64,000 nt of DNA. It comes from CAZKBP01 sp964551015 (GTDB taxonomy: Bacteria; Bacteroidota; Bacteroidia; Cytophagales; Microscillaceae). Positions within the stretch are counted from its first letter, which is position 1. The number at the start of each line of letters is the position of its first letter. The notes beneath the pieces were generated by a model. The model did not search any database and was not told where the DNA came from. It was given only the letters and a program-made list of their open reading frames with translations. A program made the position numbers and the translations under genes. Shown piece after piece: positions 17,757 to 25,967 of this stretch. The stretch spans positions 272,791 to 336,790 of the forward strand of contig CAZKBP010000002.1 in assembly GCA_964551015.1 (NCBI GenBank), given 5' to 3'.

Positions 17757-19454
17757 CTATTTCCTTCCAAAACCTAAGCCTTTCTTACGCTCCTGACCGA
17801 TATATTCCATATCACAGAGTTCTTGTAGGGTGGCGAGGTCGGGTTTTTCTTCGCTCAGGATATTATTGAGGTGATATTTACGGCTGATATTGTTGATTTG
17901 TCCACCGGTGAATTCATAATCACGGGCGAGCTGCTCAATTTCCTCAATCGAGAGTTCGGGCATTTTGGTTTCCCAGATTTTTTGGCGGGTGGCCGCTTCG
18001 GGCTTGCCAAAATTTATTTTATAAAGGAAGCGACGCTCAAAAGCCGTATCTAGATTGATATTCATATTAGAAGTCGCAATCAGAATCCCTTCAAAATCTT
18101 CCAGTTCTTGGAGCAGAATATTTTGCATACTGTTGTTCATCTGATCCACGCTGGAAGCCACCTCATAACGCTTGCTAATCAGCGCATCTGATTCGTTGAA
18201 AAGCAAAATTGGACAAAGCTCGTGATAATCTTGGGCTTGCTTATACGTTTTGAAGATTTGCTTGATTCGCTTCTCGGACTCCCCTACATATTTATCACGA
18301 ATGGCAGCAATATCGACCATCATCAGTACTCGGTCGCTAGCTCGGGCTAGATTGTAAGCCAGTTGGGTTTTGCCCGTGCCGGGTGCCCCGTAGAACAATG
18401 CCGTAATCCCTGCTGGGAAATTCATCGTTTGAAACTTCTCCACGGCTTTCTGGTAATTTTCCTCAGTCAGGAGCTTAAAGAGTAGATCAGCCTGTTTGCG
18501 CTCTTGAGCATTGAAATAAAGCTCGGCAGGACGAATTTTATCGGGCTTAATAATCACACAATTCTTAGGATTAAAGGTTTTGCTCTTGGCAATCCCTCCC
18601 ATTTCCTCGGCAAAAAGCAACTCAATAGCTTTGTCTGTCAGCGCCAAATCACGCCCGCCGTAGAAGCTATCATCTAAGAAACAAACGAGTTCTTCTTCAA
18701 TCAGGCGAGATTGACCAGAAAACAAATTTTTCTTGGCTCGGATTTTACTGCCCATGGAGTCATAGACATAATAAACATAGCGCTCGATATCTGCTTCATT
18801 AGAATCATTGGCAAAAGAATAGCAAAGATAAATAAGCAGTAAAGTATCGTCTTCGGAGAGTTCTTGGTCGATTACTTTTTTGAGTAAGGGGAAGTGTGAT
18901 TCCTTTTGGATCAAATCGATGGCTTCATTGAAAAGCTCTTCGGTAGAAACATTGTTGCGCTCTCGCTCACAGATCATTTCGTTTACTTTCTCAATTACCT
19001 CATAAACGTCGTCAAAGCTATTATTGCGCGGGATATTTTTATTTAAAGAAATGGCATTGAAAATATAACTCGATACGTGGAAGCGCGTAGCGATGACCTT
19101 CATATCGTAGCCAGTATTTTTGATAAGGAGTCGCTTACTCACGAGGCTATCCAAGACCGGAGAAAGCCCCACGATAAAGAAGGGGTTACAGGAGAGATAA
19201 TGCGTGAGACTGTCTAAATCGGTGTCTTTGCCGCTGATACTCATTGCGAACATGACTGAGAAAAGCCAAGCTTCTTCTTCGTTACAATGAAGAAAGTTGC
19301 AGACGATTTTAGTTTCTTCTTTGACCGTGCTTAGTATTTTCCGTTTTGTCTTTTCGTTTAGTTCAGAATCTTTGAAAGCGAGGGCGATTTTCTCGATGCT
19401 TTTGAGGATAAGATTAGATTCTATGTTATGCATTTTTTCCATGGAAGGTATCAT
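17757..19454 (-). CDS. AAA+ ATPase with long N-terminal helical region
   Basis: The 565-residue protein has an N-terminal region of about 300 residues, helical and without a recognised domain, then a single AAA+ module. Walker A is GAPGTGKT (356-363). The Walker B strand reads ILLFNESD, with Asn420 in place of the usual Asp before Glu421. Sensor 1 is ATSN and an arginine-finger-like FERRF follows, then a C-terminal helical lid (GGQINNI). No protease or membrane part is present, so it may remodel proteins. Alternative start codons at residues 5 and 8 exist. Function unknown; the gene is convergent with the oxidoreductase gene. Confidence 0.78.
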   Translation of the reverse strand: MIPSMEKMHNIESNLILKSIEKIALAFKDSELNEKTKRKILSTVKEETKIVCNFLHCNEEEAWLFSVMFAMSISGKDTDLDSLTHYLSCNPFFIVGLSPVLDSLVSKRLLIKNTGYDMKVIATRFHVSSYIFNAISLNKNIPRNNSFDDVYEVIEKVNEMICERERNNVSTEELFNEAIDLIQKESHFPLLKKVIDQELSEDDTLLLIYLCYSFANDSNEADIERYVYYVYDSMGSKIRAKKNLFSGQSRLIEEELVCFLDDSFYGGRDLALTDKAIELLFAEEMGGIAKSKTFNPKNCVIIKPDKIRPAELYFNAQERKQADLLFKLLTEENYQKAVEKFQTMNFPAGITALFYGAPGTGKTQLAYNLARASDRVLMMVDIAAIRDKYVGESEKRIKQIFKTYKQAQDYHELCPILLFNESDALISKRYEVASSVDQMNNSMQNILLQELEDFEGILIATSNMNINLDTAFERRFLYKINFGKPEAATRQKIWETKMPELSIEEIEQLARDYEFTGGQINNISRKYHLNNILSEEKPDLATLQELCDMEYIGQERKKGLGFGRK

Positions 19455-20356
19455 TTATTCACCTGAGCTTCGGAACCTATTCCTGACCGATTCAGATCAT
19501 TACTCAGTCTCAATTTGATCTTGGGATTAAGATTGTTTATATATCTATGGAATCAATTTATGATTACGTGAGAAAATAACAATAGATTTATGAATTAATA
19601 AAATTTTGCTCTCTAGAGAGTTGGTAAAAAAAGTACAATTTGATTTCTTGAAGGATATTTCGTGCTTTGCAATCATATTCATAAAAAAGCTAAAATCAAA
19701 CTCATGTTGCTTGATTCCAGCCTGACCCCTCAGGTTTCTTTTTGGCTTCTTATCTCTTTTGAAGGGACGATTTCCATATAAAATTTCCACCCCTCATCTT
19801 TCTAGGCAAATTCTGATAACCAAATAGCGTAATTTCTTCGTCTTGACTTTAATTTCTTTCTTTTTTTATATATAACGAAATTACATCACTTGGGTGCACG
19901 GAATGCCCGAAACTTTTGCTTTTCTCTAACAATCATTTTCTGGATAAAATTCAAAGCACTTCCTTTTCTTAACCAGACTGCTTCTGCCCTCAACAACAAT
20001 CGTGCGCGAATACATATTCGCTACCTTTTATCATGTACTACATTCTCTCTCTTCCTGGGGATATAGCTCTCGAGATGCAGCTTAAATAAAGAAAAGACCT
20101 TCATAACGCTTTAGAACATTATTTTGAAGTAACAATTTCATCCTAGGTTCGTTATCTTGATGTACATGTTATATTCAACACTTCCAATAATTATTGAAAA
20201 TTTAACTATATCAATTAGAACTGTAACTCTATAAAGATAATAAAAATTATTCAAGGAAGTTTAGTACATCAATAAAAATGAAACATATTCTTTTTGTACA
20301 CTTTGGTTATCAAGCAATTATATAACGACAATTTATACTCATATCAGGATTATTGA
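19455..20356. other. Long AT-rich intergenic region
   Basis: I find no convincing gene in these 900 bp. A minus-strand frame at 19545-19790 (81 codons) has low-complexity, basic composition and no family likeness. The only notable site is a perfect palindrome GCGAATA-CA-TATTCGC at 20006-20021. The region separates two divergent transcripts and must hold the AAA+ gene's promoter. Confidence 0.4.
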
Positions 20357-20388
20357 TTTGATTAGCCACTTGCAAGTATTTAACTTTG
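20357..20388 (+). promoter_or_regulatory. Bacteroidota-type promoter of ahpC
   Basis: TTTG (20357-20360), a 20-base spacer and TAACTTTG (20381-20388) match the -33/-7 consensus closely. The ahpC start is 54 bp downstream. No clear OxyR or PerR box is visible. Confidence 0.7.
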
Positions 20389-20441
20389 CACTTGTTAAGC
20401 ATTAGACAAATATAAATATTTAAATAATTAATTTTTTAATA

Positions 20442-21008
20442 ATGGAAACTCTAGTTAGAAATCAGATCATATCAGTAGGAAATTTATTCCCTACTTTTGA
20501 GAAGCAAGCCGTAGTATCTTTGGAAAAAGGCAAGGAGTTCACTACAATTACCTCAGAAGACCACAAGAAAAATGATCAATGGATGGTGATGTTCTGGTGG
20601 CCCAAAGATTTTACCTTTGTATGTCCTACTGAGATTGCAGAATTTAACCAAAATTATGAGGAGTTCAGAGACCGCGATGCCATGCTGGTGGGAGCCTCTA
20701 CTGATTCCGAATTCGTACATTTGGCTTGGCGAAAAGATCACGAAGATCTAAGAGATATACGCTTTCCGATGATAGCCGACACCTCTAAATCATTGGCGGA
20801 AGAATTAGGTATTCTGGAAGCCAACGAGCGAGTGGCATACCGTGCTACTTTTATTGTAGATCCTCAGGGAATTATACGCTGGGTAAGTGTTTATGATCTC
20901 AATGTAGGACGCAATATCAAAGAAGTGGTTCGTGTATTAGACGCCTTGCAAACCGACGAGCTTTGTCCTTGCAACTGGGAAAAAGGACAAGAAACCTTAG
21001 CTGTGTAG
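20442..21008 (+). CDS. ahpC: Peroxiredoxin AhpC, mycobacterial type
   Basis: The 188-residue protein has the peroxidatic Cys61 in FTFVCPTE and a C-terminal DELCPCNW with Cys175 and Cys177. That three-cysteine layout is the one of Mycobacterium tuberculosis AhpC, which is reduced by AhpD rather than AhpF. The enzyme reduces H2O2, alkyl hydroperoxides and peroxynitrite in the cytosol. The ahpD gene follows 111 bp downstream, supporting the assignment. A strong promoter lies upstream and a hairpin terminator separates the two genes, which would give more AhpC than AhpD. Confidence 0.93.
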   Translation: METLVRNQIISVGNLFPTFEKQAVVSLEKGKEFTTITSEDHKKNDQWMVMFWWPKDFTFVCPTEIAEFNQNYEEFRDRDAMLVGASTDSEFVHLAWRKDHEDLRDIRFPMIADTSKSLAEELGILEANERVAYRATFIVDPQGIIRWVSVYDLNVGRNIKEVVRVLDALQTDELCPCNWEKGQETLAV

Positions 21009-21025
21009 GTCAACAACTCCTATGG

Positions 21026-21057
21026 TCGCCTTTTCTCACCAGAAAAGGCGATTTTTC
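21026..21057 (+). terminator. Intercistronic terminator between ahpC and ahpD
   Basis: TCGCCTTTTCT (21026-21036) pairs perfectly with AGAAAAGGCGA (21041-21051) around CACC, followed by TTTTTC. It lies 17 bp after the ahpC stop. Partial readthrough would lower ahpD expression. Confidence 0.8.
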
Positions 21058-21119
21058 ATTTCAAAAAAATGAAAACGCAATATCCCATCCCTTGATTTAT
21101 AACTTTTTAATTATTTGCT

Positions 21120-21710
21120 ATGAACGTAATCGCTGAAATTAGTGAAGACTTGCTCAATGATCTTAAAATAGATAAAAACCAACTTAATAATTTTCAAGCC
21201 TTACAGGCTCTAGTGGAAGGGGGTTCCAAATATCCTAAAGACCAAAGAGTCAATCTCAAAAATACACTTGCCTCCGAACACATTAATCGCAAAGAGGCAT
21301 TGCTCATCGCTCTCTCGGTGTGTAGCAATATGCAAAACAAGATTCTAAGCGATTCTTTCCAAAGGCTAGCCCAGGAAGAAGGCGCAAGCTCTGAAGAAAT
21401 CGCTGAGACTTATGCCGTGGCTTCTCTGCTGAGCGTCAACAATGTGTTTTATCGCTTCCGCCACTTCATGAACAAGGAAGCATACGAGCAAAAAAATGCG
21501 GGCATCAAAATGAGCATTATGATGAAGCCGGTATTGGGAAAAGAATTTTTTGAGCTGATGAGCTTGGCCATCTCTGCGGTGAATGGCTGCGAGATGTGCG
21601 TAAAAGCCCACGAAGCTTCCGTTCTCAAGCTAGGTGCTTCTGAGGATCGTATCTTTGACGCAGTGAGACTAGCCGCAGTTGTGACTGGCCTTACGAAAGT
21701 GGTTTATTAA
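21120..21710 (+). CDS. ahpD: AhpD-like alkylhydroperoxidase / thiol reductant of AhpC
   Basis: The 196-residue protein belongs to the carboxymuconolactone decarboxylase/AhpD fold. It has Glu145, Cys157, Cys160 and His164 (NGCEMCVKAHE), the same spacing as the proton-relay and redox residues of mycobacterial AhpD (E118, C130, C133, H137). In that system AhpD, charged by lipoylated SucB via Lpd, reduces AhpC. Its position behind a mycobacterial-type ahpC fits this role. Confidence 0.9.
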   Translation: MNVIAEISEDLLNDLKIDKNQLNNFQALQALVEGGSKYPKDQRVNLKNTLASEHINRKEALLIALSVCSNMQNKILSDSFQRLAQEEGASSEEIAETYAVASLLSVNNVFYRFRHFMNKEAYEQKNAGIKMSIMMKPVLGKEFFELMSLAISAVNGCEMCVKAHEASVLKLGASEDRIFDAVRLAAVVTGLTKVVY

Positions 21711-21715
21711 TTTTG

Positions 21716-21773
21716 GTTGTAGGTTACAAGTTTTTCTTCACAACACTCAAACCTTCCACTTGTAACCTGCAAC
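21716..21773. repeat. Long inverted repeat between convergent genes
   Basis: GTTGTAGGTTACAAGT (21716-21731) and ACTTGTAACCTGCAAC (21758-21773) are inverted copies matching at 15 of 16 positions. The hairpin sits between the ahpD stop and the HMG-CoA reductase stop and may terminate both, although no long T-run follows. Confidence 0.6.
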
Positions 21774-21777
21774 TTGA

Positions 21778-23331
21778 TTAGCGATTTCTTCCGTATTTTT
21801 CATGACTAGACACCCAATCGGAAGAAGAAATAGCCGCGGCCAAAGAAAGTTCTCCCGCCAAAACGACCGCCGCTACGATCTCAGCAAATTTGTGAACCTT
21901 GTTTTTGCCATAACAGCCCAATATTTCCAGGCACTCCCTCTGGGTAGCCAAACCTACTCCCCCCCCGTGGGTGGCTACGATGAGCGAAGGAATGGTGATG
22001 GAGATATATAAGTCTTTTTCGGGTGTTAACTCTGCATACAGCACCCCAGCAGAAGATTCAGAGACATTGGCTACATCCTGTCCAGTGGCGATAAACATGG
22101 CGGTGATGGCGTTGGCCGAATGCAGTCCGTTGTTATTAGCTCCCGAGAGGATAGCTCCGACGTTTGCTACATTCCCGTGGTAGTACAATTGCTCAGGCTC
22201 TACCCGCATTCTTTGGATCAATATCTCCCGTTTGATTACGCATTCGGCCACGACTCTTTTCCCTCGGGTACGCATAATATTGACCTGAGAGGCTTTCTTA
22301 TCCGTGGCAAAATTAGATTCCAGATAAAAGTGCTTGATTTCGTGCTCCTTGTAATGATCTACAATCCAGCTACAAGCGGCAAAGGTAGCACGCCCGACCA
22401 TATTTTGCCCGGCGGCATCTCCCGTGGTGTAATTAAATCTTAGGAAAGCAAATTTATTAGAAAGGAAAGTATCAATATAAGCCAGCTTGGCAATGCTCGA
22501 GGTTGTTTCGGCCTGATTGGCAATGGTAGGCAAGTGTTCATCTACCCATTTGGCAAAATCTCTGGCTCCTCGGGCATCCTCGAACACAAACACGGGAGCG
22601 CGTTGCATAGCATCGGCCACCACGGTAGATTTTACCCCACCACTGAGGTTAACCACGCTGATGCCTCGGTTGTAAGAAGCCACCAGTGTTCCTTCTGAGG
22701 TAGACATGGGGATCAAAAATTCTCCTTGGGCGTGTTCGCCATTGACCAAGAGCGGCCCGGCCAAACCGATTGGCACTTGAGCCACTCCTACAAAATGCTC
22801 ACAATTACCCTGAGCAATATGCGGATCAAAGGAATATTGATAAATATGCCTCGGATTCGTCTTCGTGAATTCTTTCAAAAATTGTTGACGCGCTCGGATG
22901 GCTTTTTCTGAATAATCATCTTCGAGGTCACGGGGAATTTTGACTACGTTATCGTGTTCTGATTGAATGGAATCATCCACATCGAGCTCGAGTGTCCCAA
23001 AAGGATCTGCTTTGAAGTGAATTTCTATGGTATGCTTACCTTCGGCGAGGTTTTCCGAAAATTGAGCTTTGACGTGAATCACCTCTTTGAGGGCAAAACG
23101 AAGAGGTTTTTCTTGATGAATCTCTCTGGGAGCGAGGGCATTCCCGTTACCAGTATCTAACTCTATGTGTTCCAAGGGCACATTTTTTCCATCTATCTTC
23201 AGCTTAAGTACTTCGGTAAGAGAGGCATCACTGAGGCGATTTTTGAGCGAGAAACTAAAACCTTTTTCGGTGTTTTGGAGGCTTCCGTTGGTATAGAGTT
23301 GCTTGAGGAGTAGGCTAGGTATTAGCGTCAT
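21778..23331 (-). CDS. 3-hydroxy-3-methylglutaryl-CoA reductase
   Basis: The core (from about residue 150) carries the HMG-CoA reductase signatures: GNCEHFVGVAQVPIGLAGPL, STSEGTLVASYNRG with the catalytic Glu, TGDAAGQNM, NFATDKKAS with the catalytic Lys, and a C-terminal SSHEKYGR with the catalytic His. The layout resembles the class I/archaeal form. It makes mevalonate from HMG-CoA with reducing nicotinamide cofactor, feeding isoprenoid synthesis. The first 130-140 residues form a polar extension with no family I recognise and no membrane segment. It is a single gene here; other mevalonate genes are not in the window. Confidence 0.92.
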   Translation of the reverse strand: MTLIPSLLLKQLYTNGSLQNTEKGFSFSLKNRLSDASLTEVLKLKIDGKNVPLEHIELDTGNGNALAPREIHQEKPLRFALKEVIHVKAQFSENLAEGKHTIEIHFKADPFGTLELDVDDSIQSEHDNVVKIPRDLEDDYSEKAIRARQQFLKEFTKTNPRHIYQYSFDPHIAQGNCEHFVGVAQVPIGLAGPLLVNGEHAQGEFLIPMSTSEGTLVASYNRGISVVNLSGGVKSTVVADAMQRAPVFVFEDARGARDFAKWVDEHLPTIANQAETTSSIAKLAYIDTFLSNKFAFLRFNYTTGDAAGQNMVGRATFAACSWIVDHYKEHEIKHFYLESNFATDKKASQVNIMRTRGKRVVAECVIKREILIQRMRVEPEQLYYHGNVANVGAILSGANNNGLHSANAITAMFIATGQDVANVSESSAGVLYAELTPEKDLYISITIPSLIVATHGGGVGLATQRECLEILGCYGKNKVHKFAEIVAAVVLAGELSLAAAISSSDWVSSHEKYGRNR

Positions 23332-23627
23332 AAGCTGAAAAGTAATTTGATTTCAATAAGACGATCAGCGTCGTACAATAATAATCTTAATTAATGATAG
23401 AACTAACAACCTTTTTACCAATTTTATTTTGAATAACACAAAACAAGAGAAATTTTCCTAATTGATTTTTTCTCCAAGGCAGAACTGGGTTCAACCTTTT
23501 CTTCTACCCATCCTTTATATTAATAAATTATGAATTTCGTTGAACGACCGAGAGAAGATTTCTCGTGTAGCTTTTTTTTCTTATTTTAAAGCTACGTTCC
23601 CTTTTAACCTTTTCTTAACTCGGATTC

Positions 23628-25616
23628 ATGCCTCTTAATGCCAGACCTTCGTCTTCTTGGTATCGTTTCACGACCGTGAGAGCTAAGCTTTTGTTAGCTT
23701 TTTCTTTATTTAGTGGAGTCGTGCTCCTTATGAGTTCTCTCTTTGGTGGTTATTATTATTTTGAGAAGCGAGCCGAAAAGCTATTTATTGACATCACGCA
23801 GATGCAAATGAAGCTCACCAAAGCCAAAGCATTGAGTAAAGACTTCTTTCTTTACGAAACGATTAATCCTGCATTTTATAAAAAAGGAAAGAGTGATCTC
23901 TTGGGGCAACACGAACTTCTATTTATAGAAATCGAGCAAATGCTCCAAGCGCTGAGTGAGCAGTCAACAATGGAGAAGATTATGCTCCAACAAAATTTAA
24001 CGAGCACCCAGCAAAAGATAGCAGACCTAGAAGAGGCATTTGAAGACCTTCACCAGAAAATGCTCAAACGTGGCTTCAAAGATTTTGGCTTGGAGGGAGA
24101 CATGCGAGAAGCTATTCATCAACTAGAAAGCTACCAAGATCAACTGGATTTAGCCAAAATCTTAACGATTCGTCGCCACGAGAAAGATTTTTTTCTAAGA
24201 AAAGATCCTAAATATGAACAAAGGTTAGAAGAAGCCGTACTCGCACTCAATCAAGAAATTGTCGAGAAAATTGCCGATCCACAAACCCGACAAAATCTAC
24301 TGGACACGCTCTGGCTTTACCAAGATAAATTCCACCAGATTGTCTTGCTAGAGGAGGCCATGGGCTTTGATAATACCACAGCACTCCGAGGCAGAATCAC
24401 CAGATTATCTATCCAAATTGATGATTTAATTCATAACATTTGCGATACCATCTATGAAGAAGTTCGCCAAACTCGTCAACGCTTGCGCTCCGTTTTGATC
24501 TCGCTGATATTGTTTATTTTCTTGGTTATCACGCTTTTGGGTTTTCAGATGGCTCGCAAGCTCAGCAAACCTATTAAGGAACTCTCCCAAGCCATTCATC
24601 AGGTCATTGCTTATGATTTTCGGACAGAATTGCCCAAGATTTCTTACCGAAGCAAAGACGAAATTGGGTACCTAATCAAGGATTTTACCTATATGTTCGA
24701 AAAGCTCAAAGAACACGACGAAGAAATCCGCCAGCAGAATGAAGAAATTATCCAGCAAAATGAAGAAATTGCCAGCCAAAGAGATGCGCTCAGTAAGAAC
24801 AATCAGGAGCTTTATTTTATCCAACAAGAGCTGAAAAAAAAGAACACAGAGCTAGATATACTCAATAATAGTCTGGATCAAAAGGTCAAAGAAAGAACCC
24901 GAGAACTAACCCAGACCAACGAAGAACTAGATTTATTTATTTATCGAGCTTCCCACGATCTCAAGGGCCCCATTGCTCGCTTGGAAGGGTTGATTCAACT
25001 GGCCCAGATGGAAAGCGGAGAGCCCGTTGCCCAACTCTACTTTGATAAATTAGCCATCAATGTGGAAGAAATGGAGCATCTGCTCGACAAACTCATGACG
25101 ATCAATGTCATTCACCAGCAAATCAGACGCTATCGGTCAGTAGATTTCAAGCAAATTTGGCAGGAAGCTAGACAACGCCTAGAGAAATTGATCAAAAAAA
25201 CGGGCGTTCCCATCAAATTAGAAATTTTGTACGAAAGAGAATTCTCTACCGACCGAGATTTATTTATTCTTATCGCCCAGAATTTGGTAGAAAACGCCTT
25301 ACTCTACCACCGTCCCGACGCACAACCTCCGCCTTATATCAAAGTCAAATTTTCTTGTACACAAAACCATTTACTGCTCGAAGTCTATGACAATGGGCAA
25401 GGCATCCCCACGACCATCCAATCCAAAATCTACCAGATGTTCTTCCGAGGGATTGAAATCTCGCGTGGAAATGGACTCGGCCTTTATATTACACGCAAAG
25501 CCGTAGATGCCCTGAAAGGAACCATCGAGCTGGAAAGTGCAGTCAATGCCTACACACGCTTTTTGGTCAAAATTCCTTATCGCCACCAGAAGCTTGACGC
25601 CCAGCAAGACGCCTAG
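23628..25616 (+). CDS. Membrane sensor histidine kinase (HAMP type)
   Basis: The 662-residue protein has a first membrane helix (about 20-40), an extracytoplasmic helical sensor region of some 240 residues, a second helix (about 288-308), then a HAMP linker (KLSKPIKELSQAI). A long coiled coil of EEIxQQN repeats leads to the phosphoacceptor box RASHDLKGPIARL. The HATPase domain shows NLVENALLYH (N box), DNGQGIP (G1) and GNGLGLYITRKAV (G2). No receiver domain and no adjacent response regulator are present, so its partner is elsewhere. The sensed signal is unknown. Its 300-bp upstream gap, shared with the HMG-CoA reductase gene, shows only a weak GTAGCTTT/AAAGCTAC hairpin at 23567-23595. Confidence 0.88.
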   Translation: MPLNARPSSSWYRFTTVRAKLLLAFSLFSGVVLLMSSLFGGYYYFEKRAEKLFIDITQMQMKLTKAKALSKDFFLYETINPAFYKKGKSDLLGQHELLFIEIEQMLQALSEQSTMEKIMLQQNLTSTQQKIADLEEAFEDLHQKMLKRGFKDFGLEGDMREAIHQLESYQDQLDLAKILTIRRHEKDFFLRKDPKYEQRLEEAVLALNQEIVEKIADPQTRQNLLDTLWLYQDKFHQIVLLEEAMGFDNTTALRGRITRLSIQIDDLIHNICDTIYEEVRQTRQRLRSVLISLILFIFLVITLLGFQMARKLSKPIKELSQAIHQVIAYDFRTELPKISYRSKDEIGYLIKDFTYMFEKLKEHDEEIRQQNEEIIQQNEEIASQRDALSKNNQELYFIQQELKKKNTELDILNNSLDQKVKERTRELTQTNEELDLFIYRASHDLKGPIARLEGLIQLAQMESGEPVAQLYFDKLAINVEEMEHLLDKLMTINVIHQQIRRYRSVDFKQIWQEARQRLEKLIKKTGVPIKLEILYEREFSTDRDLFILIAQNLVENALLYHRPDAQPPPYIKVKFSCTQNHLLLEVYDNGQGIPTTIQSKIYQMFFRGIEISRGNGLGLYITRKAVDALKGTIELESAVNAYTRFLVKIPYRHQKLDAQQDA

Positions 25617-25812
25617 TAGCTACGAATTGCCAGTTGTAAATTGCTCTTTTCAAGTCCTTCGCATCCATCTGCTCCCTCTCTATGCTTCTTCATTTGACTA
25701 AAAATGACAGGCTGGAAAGTCGTCCTCATGCCACTATCCACTGCTCAAAAAATAAGCTAAAGAAAAGCCCATCTGACGAGCAATTTTTGTATATTTGATT
25801 CTTGTTTGAAAG
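25617..25812. other. Intergenic region
   Basis: This first part of the gap between the kinase and dnaE shows no gene or strong structure. The second part is the repeat tract described next. Confidence 0.35.
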
Positions 25813-25960
25813 GACTTAGAATCTAGAATTAAGAAGAAAGGAGATCGCATTTAGAAAGTCAGAATACCCGTATTACTGTTTTTTCAGCACTCCTAAATTC
25901 TAGCTTCTGACTCCTCAATTCTAAACTCTGGCTTCTAGCTCCTGACTTCTAACTCCTAAA
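25813..25960. repeat. Inverted and tandem degenerate repeats upstream of dnaE
   Basis: The left arm GGACTTAGAATCTAGAATTA (from 25813) is complementary to the repeated right-hand units around TCCTAAATTCTAGCTTCTGA, TCCTCAATTCTAAACTCTGG and TTCTAGCTCCTGACTTCTAA (25889-25951). The right side is thus a degenerate tandem array and the whole can fold into alternative hairpins. It ends 8 bp before the dnaE start codon. Confidence 0.6.
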
Positions 25961-25967
25961 AAAGAGT

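Noticed and set aside
19545..19790. Minus-strand frame of 81 codons in the long gap
   Set aside because: Basic, low-complexity composition and no recognisable features.
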